Source: Pacificoceanicola sp049803835 (lineage in GTDB: Bacteria; Pseudomonadota; Alphaproteobacteria; Rhodobacterales; Rhodobacteraceae). From it: a DNA stretch of 64,000 nucleotides. The notes below the pieces were generated by a model that was given only the letters and a program-made list of their open reading frames with translations, ran no database searches and had not been told where the DNA came from. Positions 50,195 through 58,800 of the stretch are shown piece by piece. The DNA lies in assembly GCF_049803835.1 (NCBI RefSeq), contig NZ_JBNAGK010000009.1, positions 191,181 to 255,180 of the forward strand. Reading direction: 5' to 3'. Position 1 is the stretch's first letter. Each line of letters opens with the position of its first letter. The translations under genes and the position numbers were made by a program.

Positions 50195-52555
50195 ATGCCC
50201 AAGGATCATGGCATTGGCGCAAGCCCGAAGCGGCGCGAGGACGTCCGCTTCCTGACCGGCGCCGGCAATTATACCGACGACATCAACGTCTACGGTCAGA
50301 CCTACGTGCATTTCCTGCGCTCCGACGTCGCGCATGGCACGATCAACAGCATCGATACCAGCGCCGCCGAGGGCATGCCGGGTGTGGTGCGGATCTTCAC
50401 CGGCGCGGATTTCGAAGGCGTGGGCGGTCTGCCCTGCGGCTGGCAGGTGACGGACAAGCATGGCGAGGCCATGAAGGAGCCGGGGCACCCGGTTCTGGCC
50501 CGCGGCAAGGTCCGTCACGTCGGTGATCCGATCGCCGCCGTCGTCGCCGAAAGCCTCGAAGAGGCGCGCAACGCCGCCGAGGCCATCGTGGCGGACATCA
50601 CCGAACTTCCCGCCGTGGTCGACATGAAGGCCGCGCTGGCCGATGGGGCCGCCAAGGTTCACGACGAGCTGAGCGACAACCTCTGCTACGACTGGCAGTT
50701 CGGCACCGACACCGACACCGTGAATGCCGCCTTCGAGGCCGCCGCGCATGTCACCACACTGGAGCTGAAGAACAACCGCCTGGTCGCGAACCCGATGGAG
50801 CCGCGCGTTGCGCTTGGCGACTACTCCCGCGCCAATGACGAGAGCACGCTCTACACCACTTCGCAGAACCCGCACGTCATCCGCCTGCTGATGGGCGCCT
50901 TCGTTCTCGGCATTCCCGAGCACAAGCTCAAGGTGGTGGCACCGGACGTCGGCGGCGGCTTCGGCACGAAGATCTTCCACTATGCGGAAGAGGCCTTCGT
51001 CACCTTTGCCTCGCGGCAGATCAACCGTCCGGTGAAATGGACCTCGACCCGCTCCGAAGCCTTCATGTCGGACGCGCATGGCCGCGATCACGTCACGAAG
51101 ATCGAGCTGGCGCTGGATGCGGACAACAACTTCACCGCGCTCCGCACCGACACCTACGCCAACATGGGCGCGTATCTGTCGACCTTCGCCTCTTCCGTGC
51201 CGACCTGGCTGCACGGCACGCTGATGGCGGGCAACTACAAGACCCCGGCGGTTCAGGTGAACGTCAAGGCCGTCTTCACCAACACCGTGCCGGTGGACGC
51301 CTACCGCGGTGCGGGCCGTCCGGAGGCGACCTTCTCGCTCGAGCGCCTGATCGACAAGGCCGCTCGGGAACTGGACGTGGATCCGATCGCCCTGCGCCGT
51401 CAGAACTTCATCACGCAATTCCCCTATGCCACCCCGGTGGCGGTGGAATACGACACCGGCAACTACCATGCGACCATGGACACGCTGGAGAAGATGATTG
51501 ACCGCCAGGGCTTTGCCGCCCGCCGCGCCGAGAGCGAGAAGAAGGGCAAGCTGCGCGGACTTGGCATCAACTGCTACATCGAGGCCTGCGGCATCGCGCC
51601 GTCGAACCTCGTGGGCCAGCTTGGCGCCCGCGCCGGTCTCTATGACGCGGCCACCGTGCGTGTGAACGCCACCGGCTCCATCTCCGTGATGGTCGGCGCC
51701 CACTCCCACGGCCAGGGCCACGAGACGGTCTTCCCGCAGGTCGTCGCCGAAATGCTCGGCATCGACGAGGGCATGATCGACATCGTTCACGGCGACACGT
51801 CGAAGATCCCCTTCGGCATGGGCACCTACGGCTCGCGCTCGCTCGCGGTCTGCGGCTCCGCCATGGTTCGCGCCACGGAGAAGATCATCAACAAGGCCAA
51901 GAAGATCGCAGCCCACCTGCTCGAAGCGTCGGATGCCGACATCGAGCTGAAGGACGGCAAGTTCTCGGTCGCCGGTACGGACAAGTCCGTGGCCTGGGGC
52001 GATGTGACCCTCGCCGCCTATGTGCCGCACAACTACCCGCTCGAAGACATCGAGCCGGGCCTCGAAGAGACGGCCTTCTACGATCCGGCCAACTTCACCT
52101 ACCCGTCGGGCGCCTATGCCTGCGAGGTCGAGGTGGACCCGGAGACCGGCAAGGTCGAGGTTCTGGCCTTCGCGGCGGCGGATGACTTCGGCAACGTGGT
52201 CAACCCGATGATCGTCGAGGGGCAGGTCCATGGCGGTCTGGCACAGGGCATCGGGCAGGCGCTGCTCGAGAACTGCGCCTACGACGAGAACGGCCAGCTT
52301 CTGAGCGCGTCCTACATGGACTACGCCATGCCGCGTGCGGATGACGTTCCGTTCTACAAGGTCGACCACTCCAACGTGACGCCCTGCACGCACAACCCGC
52401 TGGGTGTGAAAGGCTGCGGCGAGGCCGGGGCCATCGGCTCCCCGCCCGCGCTGGTCAACGCGGTGCTGGACGCGCTGAACGCCGGTGGGCACAGTGTGGC
52501 GCATATCGACATGCCGCTGAGCCCGTCGCGCGTCTGGTCGGCGATCAACGGCTGA
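50195..52555 (+). CDS. coxL: Molybdopterin-binding large subunit, form II CoxL type
   Basis: The 786-aa xanthine-oxidase-family subunit binds the Mo-pyranopterin. Around residue 369 it has AYRGAGR, the form II motif; true aerobic CO dehydrogenases (form I) have AYRCSFR with the Cu-binding Cys. Other family elements are GGGFGTK, GQGHETVFPQ and the catalytic Glu region GVKGCGEAGAIG near 742. Form II enzymes oxidise aldehydes or other substrates in several cases, and CO oxidation is not established. No coxD/E/F maturation genes are nearby. The coxM gene follows across the assembly gap. Confidence 0.94.
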   Translation: MPKDHGIGASPKRREDVRFLTGAGNYTDDINVYGQTYVHFLRSDVAHGTINSIDTSAAEGMPGVVRIFTGADFEGVGGLPCGWQVTDKHGEAMKEPGHPVLARGKVRHVGDPIAAVVAESLEEARNAAEAIVADITELPAVVDMKAALADGAAKVHDELSDNLCYDWQFGTDTDTVNAAFEAAAHVTTLELKNNRLVANPMEPRVALGDYSRANDESTLYTTSQNPHVIRLLMGAFVLGIPEHKLKVVAPDVGGGFGTKIFHYAEEAFVTFASRQINRPVKWTSTRSEAFMSDAHGRDHVTKIELALDADNNFTALRTDTYANMGAYLSTFASSVPTWLHGTLMAGNYKTPAVQVNVKAVFTNTVPVDAYRGAGRPEATFSLERLIDKAARELDVDPIALRRQNFITQFPYATPVAVEYDTGNYHATMDTLEKMIDRQGFAARRAESEKKGKLRGLGINCYIEACGIAPSNLVGQLGARAGLYDAATVRVNATGSISVMVGAHSHGQGHETVFPQVVAEMLGIDEGMIDIVHGDTSKIPFGMGTYGSRSLAVCGSAMVRATEKIINKAKKIAAHLLEASDADIELKDGKFSVAGTDKSVAWGDVTLAAYVPHNYPLEDIEPGLEETAFYDPANFTYPSGAYACEVEVDPETGKVEVLAFAAADDFGNVVNPMIVEGQVHGGLAQGIGQALLENCAYDENGQLLSASYMDYAMPRADDVPFYKVDHSNVTPCTHNPLGVKGCGEAGAIGSPPALVNAVLDALNAGGHSVAHIDMPLSPSRVWSAING

Positions 52556-52568
52556 TGATGACTGAACG

Positions 52569-52671
52569 TGGGGGGGGGGGGGGGCCCCCCCCCCCCCCCC
52601 CGGGGGGGGGGCCCGGACAGAGGGGGGGGGGCGGGGGGGGGGGGGTGGGGGGGGAGAGCCANNNNNNNNNN
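52569..52671. other. Poly-G/poly-C tract and ten Ns: assembly gap
   Basis: Long runs of G and C interrupted by few other bases lead into ten Ns at 52662-52671. The tract is a sequencing or scaffolding artefact in style, and the true distance between coxL and coxM is unknown. Reading frames across it are meaningless. Confidence 0.92.
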
Positions 52672-52720
52672 CCCCCGCCGGGGTTCGGGCCGCATAACAA
52701 GGGCTTATTATCACTCACCG

Positions 52721-52772
52721 CGGGGGGGCGCTGCCCCCGGACCCCCGAGGTATTTTTGGGACCAGAGAACAT
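52721..52772. repeat. Rhodobacterales-type intergenic repeat (GCTGCCCCCGGACCCCCGAG...)
   Basis: GGGGGCGCTGCCCCC can fold a hairpin and is followed by GGACCCCCGAGGTATTTTTG, then GGACCAGAGAA. This arrangement is familiar from many Rhodobacteraceae intergenic regions. It lies right beside the assembly gap, so repeat content may have caused the break. Confidence 0.6.
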
Positions 52773-52813
52773 GGGGGCGTGCGCTCCGGTTTCTGGTCCG
52801 GGAGGAAAGACAC

Positions 52814-53605
52814 ATGTATGCATTTGACGTAGTGCGCCCGAAGAGCCTCGACGAGGCGTTGGCGGCGCTGGGTGAGGAAGACGCACAGGCGCTGAGCGGT
52901 GGTCAGACCCTGATCCCGACACTGAAGCAGCGGCTGGCAATGCCCTCGAAACTGGTGAGCCTGACGGCCATCGACGCGCTCAAGGGCGTGTCGCTGGAAG
53001 GGCGCGAGCTGCGGATCGGCGGCGCGACACCGCATGCGGTGGTGGCGGCGGAGACGGCCGAAAGCTATCCGGCGCTGTCGGCTCTGGCGGGCAACATCGG
53101 CGATCCGGCGGTGCGCAACCGCGGCACCATCGGCGGCAGTCTTGCCAACAACGACCCGTCGGCCTGCTACCCAGCAGCGGCGCTCGGCTCGGGCGCGACC
53201 ATCGTGACGAACACCCGCGAGATCGCGGCGGATGACTACTTCGAGGGCATGTTCGCCACGGCGCTCGAGGAAGGCGAGATCATCACCGCGGTGAAGTTCC
53301 CGGTCCCGGAGAAAGCGGCCTATGTGAAGTTCGAACAGCCCGCGTCGCGCTTCTCGCTCGTCGGCGTTTTCGTCACCAAGGGTGCGGACGGTGTGCGCGT
53401 GGCGGTGACCGGCGCCTCCAACAACGGCGTGTTCCGCTGGACCGAGGCCGAGGAGGCGCTGAACAGCAACTTCTCCGCCGATGCGATCAGCGGTCTTTCG
53501 GCTTCCGCCGATGACATGATCTCCGATCTGCACGGCTCCGCAGCCTACCGCGCCCATCTGGTCGGCGTTATCACCAAACGGGCGGTGACGGCAGCCAACG
53601 GCTGA
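52814..53605 (+). CDS. coxM: Molybdenum hydroxylase FAD-binding medium subunit
   Basis: The 263-aa subunit has the FAD-binding motifs of the family: ALSGGQTLIPTLKQRLAMP, and IGDPAVRNRGTIGGSLANNDPSACYP (cited by parts NRGTIGGSLAN and DPSACYP). The CO-dehydrogenase flavoprotein C-terminal domain follows. ATG 52814 has GGAGGAAA upstream. It receives electrons from CoxS and passes them on to a quinone or other acceptor. It is the last gene of the coxGSLM set. Confidence 0.94.
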   Translation: MYAFDVVRPKSLDEALAALGEEDAQALSGGQTLIPTLKQRLAMPSKLVSLTAIDALKGVSLEGRELRIGGATPHAVVAAETAESYPALSALAGNIGDPAVRNRGTIGGSLANNDPSACYPAAALGSGATIVTNTREIAADDYFEGMFATALEEGEIITAVKFPVPEKAAYVKFEQPASRFSLVGVFVTKGADGVRVAVTGASNNGVFRWTEAEEALNSNFSADAISGLSASADDMISDLHGSAAYRAHLVGVITKRAVTAANG

Positions 53606-53625
53606 CGCGGCGACATCCACGGTTT

Positions 53626-53665
53626 GGCCCCGGCTTTCCACGCGAGAGCCGGGGCCTTTCTTTTG
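53626..53665 (+). terminator. Terminator of the cox operon
   Basis: GGCCCCGGCT and AGCCGGGGCC form a 10-bp stem with an 11-nt loop. TTTCTTTTG follows, 21 bp after the coxM stop. Confidence 0.93.
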
Positions 53666-53737
53666 ATCAAATCGTCGGGCGGGGCTTTCCCTCGGGGCGC
53701 GGAGGCGTATGCTGCGCTCCAAACGTTGGAGGATGCC

Positions 53738-54970
53738 ATGAACGAGATGAGCCCCGAAAAGCCCAAGCTGAAACCCAAGGATGCTCCGGATCTGGGCCGG
53801 TTCGATTGGGAGGACGCGTTTCGCCTTGCCGATCAGCTGAGCGAGGAAGAGCGGATGCTGGCGGAGGCGGCGCGGTCCTTTGCACAGGAGAAACTCGCGC
53901 CACGGATCGTCAAGGCGTTCGAGGAAGAGACGGTCGCCCCCGAGGTTTTCGCCGAAATGGGTGCGATGGGCCTGCTTGGCGTCACGGTGCCGGAGGAATA
54001 CGGCGGCATTGGCGCGTCTTATGTCTCCTACGGCCTCGTGGCCCGGGAGGTCGAGCGCGTGGACAGTGGCTATCGCTCGATGATGAGCGTACAGTCGAGT
54101 CTCGTGATGTATCCGATCTATGCCTATGGCTCCGAGGCGCAGCGGCAGAAGTACCTTCCGAAGCTGGCGAGCGGGGAATGGATCGGTTGTTTCGGCCTGA
54201 CCGAGCCGGACGCGGGCAGCGATCCGGGCAGCATGAAGACCACGGCGAAGAAGACCGAGGGCGGCTACGTGCTGAACGGCTCGAAGATGTGGATTTCCAA
54301 TGCGCCGATTGCGGATGTCTTCGTGGTCTGGGCCAAGTCGGAGGCCCATGGCGGCAAGATCCGCGGCTTTGTCCTGGAGAAGGGCCTCAAGGGGCTGTCC
54401 GCGCCGAAGATCGGCAACAAGCTGTCCTTGCGGGCGTCCGTCACCGGCGAGATCGTTCTGGACGGTGTGGAGGTGGGCGAGGATGCCCTGCTGCCGCATG
54501 TGGAGGGGCTGAAAGGGCCGTTCGGCTGTCTCAACCGCGCCCGCTACGGCATCGCCTGGGGTGTGCTCGGCGCGGCGGAGTTCTGTTGGCACGCGGCACG
54601 GCAATATGGCCTCGACCGGGTGCAGTTCGGCAAGCCGATTGCCCAGACGCAGCTGTTCCAGAAGAAGCTGGCGGACATGCAGACGGAGATCTCGCTCGGC
54701 CTGCAGGGCTGCCTGCGGGTGGGCCGCCTGATGGACGAAGCCAAGGGCGCGCCGGAGATGATCAGCATTCTCAAGCGCAACAACTGCGGCAAGGCTTTGG
54801 ACATCGCGCGGATGGCCCGCGACATGCACGGCGGGAACGGGATTTCCGGCGAGTTCCAGGTGATCCGGCACATGGTGAACCTCGAGACGGTGAACACCTA
54901 CGAGGGCACCCATGACGTGCATGCGCTCATTCTGGGCCGGGCGCAGACGGGTTTGCAGGCGTTTTTCTGA
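53738..54970 (+). CDS. gcdH: Acyl-CoA dehydrogenase, glutaryl-CoA dehydrogenase type
   Basis: The 410-aa flavoenzyme fits glutaryl-CoA dehydrogenase, which oxidises and decarboxylates glutaryl-CoA to crotonyl-CoA in lysine/tryptophan breakdown. Signatures are YRSMMSVQSSLVMYPIYAYG with the substrate-binding Arg, CFGLTEPDAGSDPGSM, WISNAPIADVFVVWAK and the catalytic Glu in NTYEGTHDVHALILGRA. ATG 53738 has GGAGG 6 nt upstream. It is monocistronic between two terminator-like hairpins. Confidence 0.92.
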   Translation: MNEMSPEKPKLKPKDAPDLGRFDWEDAFRLADQLSEEERMLAEAARSFAQEKLAPRIVKAFEEETVAPEVFAEMGAMGLLGVTVPEEYGGIGASYVSYGLVAREVERVDSGYRSMMSVQSSLVMYPIYAYGSEAQRQKYLPKLASGEWIGCFGLTEPDAGSDPGSMKTTAKKTEGGYVLNGSKMWISNAPIADVFVVWAKSEAHGGKIRGFVLEKGLKGLSAPKIGNKLSLRASVTGEIVLDGVEVGEDALLPHVEGLKGPFGCLNRARYGIAWGVLGAAEFCWHAARQYGLDRVQFGKPIAQTQLFQKKLADMQTEISLGLQGCLRVGRLMDEAKGAPEMISILKRNNCGKALDIARMARDMHGGNGISGEFQVIRHMVNLETVNTYEGTHDVHALILGRAQTGLQAFF

Positions 54971-55013
54971 GACGCGGCAACCCTGAAGCGTTTCTTCATG
55001 GTTTGTGAAGGAG

Positions 55014-55041
55014 AAGGGCAGGGCGGGAGCCTTGCCCTTTT
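55014..55041 (+). terminator. Terminator after gcdH
   Basis: AAGGGCA (55014-55020) pairs with TGCCCTT (55033-55039), followed by TT. The stem is short, so confidence is moderate. Confidence 0.6.
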
Positions 55042-55088
55042 GCCGATGTGGGCGTGTAGTTCGTCCAACATCCGGAGGAGATTGGATA

Positions 55089-56432
55089 ATGAATCTGCAT
55101 GCAATGCTGACGGCGCGGGCCGAAGGCGGCAAACCTGTCCGCGTCGGCCTGATCGGGGCGGGCAAGTTCGGCTCGATGGTTCTGGCGCAGGCGCGCAAGA
55201 TCAAGGGCTATCACATCGTCGGCGTGGCCGATCTCGATGTGGGCAAGGTGCGCGGCTCGCTCAAGCGCACCGGCTGGGAGGAGGACGAGTATTCCGCGAC
55301 CTCGCTCGGCAATGCCATGGACACGGGCAAGACCTTCGTGACGGACTCGGCTGCGGACCTTTGCGCCTTCGACGGCATCGAGTGCATCATCGAGGCGACG
55401 GGGCATCCGCTGGCGGGCACGCGGCACGCGCTGATGGCGATCGAGGGCATGAAGCATATCGTCATGGTGAACGTCGAGGCGGATGTCATGGTCGGGCCGA
55501 TCCTCGGGCGGATGGCGCGGGAGAAGGGCCTCGTCTATTCGATGGCTTACGGCGATCAGCCGGCCTTCATCTGCGAGCTGGTGGACTGGTGCCGCTCTTG
55601 CGGTTTTGAATTAACATCCGCCGGTAAGGGTATGAATTTCCGTCCGGAATTCAGGTACAGCACGCCGGAGACCGTCTGGGGCTATTTCGGCTGGTCCGAG
55701 GAGTTCGTCGCCAAGGGCGATTTCAATCCGAAGATGTACAACTCCTTCACCGACGGCACGAAGGCGGCGATCGAGATGGCGGCGGTGGCCAATGGCACCG
55801 GGCTGGATTGTCCGGACGACGGCCTCGCCTTCTATCCCACCGGCCTGCATGACCTTGCGGATGTGTTCAAGCCGAAGTCCGAGGGTGGACGGCTGCCGAA
55901 GACCGGTCTCGTGGACATTGCCGCCAGCGTCGAGCCGGACGGGCGGAAGGTCTTCAACCATATCCAGTACGGCATGTTCGTGACGTTCAAGGCACCGGAC
56001 GAATACACACGCGGCTGCTTCGAGCAGTATGGCCTGCTGACGGACAAGAGCGGCTGGTATGGCTCCATGTGGCGGCCGTTCCACCTGATTGGTCTGGAGA
56101 CGTCGGTTTCGGTGCTCTCGGCCGTGCTGCGGGGCGAGCCGACCGGCTCGTCCAAGGAGTTCCGGGGCGATGCGGTGGCGACGGCGAAGTCGGACCTGAA
56201 GGCCGGGTCGTACCTGGACGGGGAAGGCGGCTTTGCCACCTGGGCGAAGGCGATCCCGGCGGCGCAATCCGTCGCCATCGACGCCCTGCCCATGGGCCTC
56301 GCGCATCATGTGAAGCTGAAGACCGATGTGAAGCGGGATACCATCGTGCGGATGTCGGATGTGGAGTTCGTGGACGATCTCGACGTGGTGGACCTGCGCA
56401 AACGGCAGGTGGCGCAGATGGGGCCGAAATAG
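55089..56432 (+). CDS. NAD(P)-binding oxidoreductase with SAF-like C-terminal part
   Basis: The 447-aa protein has an N-terminal Rossmann fold (VRVGLIGAGKFGSMVLAQAR), then a homoserine-dehydrogenase-like body (IIEATGHPLAGTRHALMAIE, MVNVEADVMVGPILG). The C-terminal region resembles SAF domains (GLETSVSVLSAVLRGEPTGS). GGAG lies upstream of ATG 55089. Relatives are annotated as homoserine dehydrogenase-like or Gfo/Idh-type proteins of unknown substrate. It is a single gene after gcdH; no pathway partner is visible. Confidence 0.85.
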   Translation: MNLHAMLTARAEGGKPVRVGLIGAGKFGSMVLAQARKIKGYHIVGVADLDVGKVRGSLKRTGWEEDEYSATSLGNAMDTGKTFVTDSAADLCAFDGIECIIEATGHPLAGTRHALMAIEGMKHIVMVNVEADVMVGPILGRMAREKGLVYSMAYGDQPAFICELVDWCRSCGFELTSAGKGMNFRPEFRYSTPETVWGYFGWSEEFVAKGDFNPKMYNSFTDGTKAAIEMAAVANGTGLDCPDDGLAFYPTGLHDLADVFKPKSEGGRLPKTGLVDIAASVEPDGRKVFNHIQYGMFVTFKAPDEYTRGCFEQYGLLTDKSGWYGSMWRPFHLIGLETSVSVLSAVLRGEPTGSSKEFRGDAVATAKSDLKAGSYLDGEGGFATWAKAIPAAQSVAIDALPMGLAHHVKLKTDVKRDTIVRMSDVEFVDDLDVVDLRKRQVAQMGPK

Positions 56433-56445
56433 CAGGGTCCGGCCT

Positions 56446-56844
56446 TTACAGGGTGTCCAGGACGTCGCTTTCGAGGATGCAGTCATCGGCTCCGTTCAGC
56501 CGGATGAAATCGCGATAGCTGCCGGGCGCGAAGGAGGTGATGGCAATCAGGGCGACCAACCCTGCCTGTGCGAAATGCGCCCGCGCCGCCTGGGTACGGG
56601 TGACCGCCTCCGGATCGAAAGCGTCGGCGCCGACGAGGACACAGGCCTCCGTCCACGTCGGCGTTTCCGGGCCGACACTGGCCGCAGCCGTGAAATTCGG
56701 CAGGACCTGGTCCAGCGCGTCGTTCAGCGCCTTGGTCAGACCGAGACCGATGACATGGCTGCTTTTCTCGAAGTACTGGGACAAGGGCAGATTGTCGGGG
56801 CTGAGCAAGGGCCCCGGCGGTCTGATATGGCAGGCGTGCATCAT
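56446..56844 (-). CDS. Hypothetical protein, 132 aa
   Basis: The tail-to-tail neighbour of the oxidoreductase has no motif I recognise. It is soluble, without a signal peptide, and contains two cysteines. It may form an alpha/beta fold (HVIGLGLTKALNDALDQVL, ACVLVGADAFDPEAV, GLVALIAITSFAPG). The start is uncertain: ATG 56844 has AGGA far upstream, and in-frame ATGs at 56946 and 56961 lack a ribosome site. It is divergent from the winged-helix/TPR regulator gene and may be its target. Confidence 0.6.
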   Translation of the reverse strand: MMHACHIRPPGPLLSPDNLPLSQYFEKSSHVIGLGLTKALNDALDQVLPNFTAAASVGPETPTWTEACVLVGADAFDPEAVTRTQAARAHFAQAGLVALIAITSFAPGSYRDFIRLNGADDCILESDVLDTL

Positions 56845-56928
56845 GGACCCGTTCTCGTTCCTGATTGGGGATTTCGCGCCTTGAAGCCCGCCGCGTCCGG
56901 GATTGGAAGCCTCTTGGAGTGTCCTGGG

Positions 56929-56960
56929 TGTTACATCGGTCGGCATCGCGCCATGTAACA
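56929..56960. promoter_or_regulatory. TGTTACAT/ATGTAACA inverted repeat, candidate operator
   Basis: TGTTACAT (56929-56936) and ATGTAACA (56953-56960) are perfect inverted copies, 16 bp apart. They lie in the divergent region before the winged-helix regulator gene. A nested CATGTAACATG adds a second dyad. Binding by the adjacent regulator is inferred. Confidence 0.55.
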
Positions 56961-57085
56961 TGTGTCACGGCATAAAAAGCTCTGACATATAACGTTTTTC
57001 TCGCAGTCCGGTTGCTCCGGATAATTTTACACCTGATCCGGTATCTTCTGCTATCATCGCGGAACGAGGATATTTGCACATTCCG

Positions 57086-58747
57086 ATGAACCACGCGACG
57101 GATGACAGCGCAGCGGCATTGGCCGCCGAAGTCGACCGGCTTCTGGCAACCGAGCGCTTTGGCAAGTCATCGGCGCTGTCCGAGTTGCTGGTTTTCCTGC
57201 GCGATCGCTATCCGGACCGGCACCGCGATCCGACCACGGAATATGTCATCGCGCAAGACCTTCTGGGCCGGGGCGGTGCCTTTGATCCGAAGACCGATAC
57301 GGTGGTGCGGGTTAGGATGCGCCGTCTGCGCGACGCGCTGGCGGAGGTCTACGGCGAAAATCCAAAGGGCGACTGCCTCAGCATTCCGAACCGCAATTAC
57401 GATCTCGAACTGATCCGCGGGGCCCGCCAAAAAGGCTGGCTGCATCGCGCCCGCGTGCTGCGCGGCTGCAGCGCGGCGCTTGCGCTGGCCGCGACCGGCG
57501 GGATCCTCTACGCGGTCTACACAAGCCTCTTTACTCCCAACGTGGTGCAATACCCGCTGATCAAGATCCTGCCAGTGCAGAACCTCACGGGCGAGCCGAA
57601 ACTCGATATTTTCGAGGAAGGGCTGCAGCGGCAGCTTGGCAGCGATCTGCAAAAGTTTGGGCGCTACCGCGTGTTCATCTCCTCGCCACCCGAGCGCGAG
57701 ACGGATGAAGAGGATTTCACGCTGCGGGGCAGCATCCTGCAACTGGACGACGACGCCGACATAGCCTTCCGGCTGGAGCGGGGCGCGGACAACGCGGTGG
57801 TCTACGGTGCCCGGTTCAAGGGCCAGATGCTCGGGACGAACTATTACGAGGAGATCTCGGCGATTTCCCGGGAGATCGCCGGACAGATCGGCGGGCAGGG
57901 TGGCCCGGTGGTCCGCGACATTTCCGCCACCGAGACAACCGCGCCGGCGATCATGGGACTCTCGGGTCTCAGCGGTGTCGATGTGGACGTGTTCCGCTGC
58001 ATCGTCCTGAAAGACATGTTCTTCGACACATACGAGCCTGACCGGATCATCAAGGCGTACCGCTGTTTCGAGCGCATTCTGGCGCAGGTCGGAGACGATC
58101 CGATTGCGCTGAGCAGCTGGGGCACGGTTGTCATGCACACCGTGCCGGGCTTCAACCTGATGGAAACCGCCGGATTGCCTGCGGACATGCTCTGGGAGCC
58201 GGAGGGCGCGCTGGAGCTGGCGACCAACATCGCGCAGGTCTATCCGAACTCGCCGGACGCGCTGCTGCTGCTGGGATCGGTGCAGAGCCTGACGGATCAG
58301 CCGGAACGCGCGGAGATCTCGCTCCGGCATGCGATCGACCTCAATCCCGGCGATGCCACGGCACATGCGGTTCTGGCCTACATGCAGCTGACGCGGGAGC
58401 AGTACGAGCAGGCCATCCTGAGCGGCGAGGAGGCGCTGCGTCTCAGTGCCGAGCCGCAGGGATACATCTATTTCCCGATTGCCATTGCGTCGCTTGTGCT
58501 GGGACGGGAGGCGCAGGCGGAGCGGGCGCTGGCGCAGTATATCGCCAAACGCAGCGGACCCGGCGCGGATGTCATGCAGTTGCTGCTGGCCCGTCTCGAA
58601 AACAACCGGCCGGTCATCGACCATCTTGCGCCGAAGGTCGCCGCCATGTCCGAGCCGCTTGTGGGCTACAGCCAGTTCCTGCGCGGCGCGGCAACCCGGG
58701 CGGCGTTGCAGCGTTATCTGCCCGAGGTGGACTTCGGGGCGCAGTGA
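57086..58747 (+). CDS. Membrane-tethered winged-helix/TPR regulator-like protein
   Basis: The roughly 553-aa protein has an N-terminal DNA-binding-like domain (about 20-100: LLVFLRDRYPDR, EYVIAQDLLGRG, FDPKTDTVVRVRMRRLRDAL). One transmembrane helix follows near 130-150 (CSAALALAATGGILYAVY), then a TolB-like region (IKILPVQNLTGEPKLDIFEEGL) and C-terminal TPR-type helices (about 370-540). This is a CadC-like one-component layout: the periplasmic TPR part could sense a signal and the cytoplasmic part bind DNA. ATG 57086 is preferred; a TTG at 57074 is also in frame. Confidence 0.82.
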   Translation: MNHATDDSAAALAAEVDRLLATERFGKSSALSELLVFLRDRYPDRHRDPTTEYVIAQDLLGRGGAFDPKTDTVVRVRMRRLRDALAEVYGENPKGDCLSIPNRNYDLELIRGARQKGWLHRARVLRGCSAALALAATGGILYAVYTSLFTPNVVQYPLIKILPVQNLTGEPKLDIFEEGLQRQLGSDLQKFGRYRVFISSPPERETDEEDFTLRGSILQLDDDADIAFRLERGADNAVVYGARFKGQMLGTNYYEEISAISREIAGQIGGQGGPVVRDISATETTAPAIMGLSGLSGVDVDVFRCIVLKDMFFDTYEPDRIIKAYRCFERILAQVGDDPIALSSWGTVVMHTVPGFNLMETAGLPADMLWEPEGALELATNIAQVYPNSPDALLLLGSVQSLTDQPERAEISLRHAIDLNPGDATAHAVLAYMQLTREQYEQAILSGEEALRLSAEPQGYIYFPIAIASLVLGREAQAERALAQYIAKRSGPGADVMQLLLARLENNRPVIDHLAPKVAAMSEPLVGYSQFLRGAATRAALQRYLPEVDFGAQ

Positions 58748-58751
58748 CACG

Positions 58752-58778
58752 AAAAAGGCCCCGGCGCGTGCCGGGGCC
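58752..58778. terminator. Terminator of the mmsB operon
   Basis: GGCCCCGGC and GCCGGGGCC form a 9-bp stem with a 4-nt loop. AAAAA on the left becomes TTTTT on the minus strand, the direction of the sugar-transport operon. It can also stop the converging regulator transcript. Confidence 0.92.
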
Positions 58779-58800
58779 TGCTGTGGGGCTGCTCAGGCCG

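Noticed and set aside
50195..52555. A true aerobic CO dehydrogenase (form I)
   Set aside because: The active-site loop is AYRGAGR, without the Cys needed for the Mo-Cu centre, and coxDEF genes are absent.
52569..52660. A G-quadruplex or repeat array in the poly-G tract
   Set aside because: The runs border an N gap and look like low-quality base calls; no biological reading is safe.
50132..52714. An 860-aa minus-strand frame opposite coxL
   Set aside because: It is His/Arg/Val-rich shadow coding of a high-GC gene and runs into the N gap; coxL has full family motifs.
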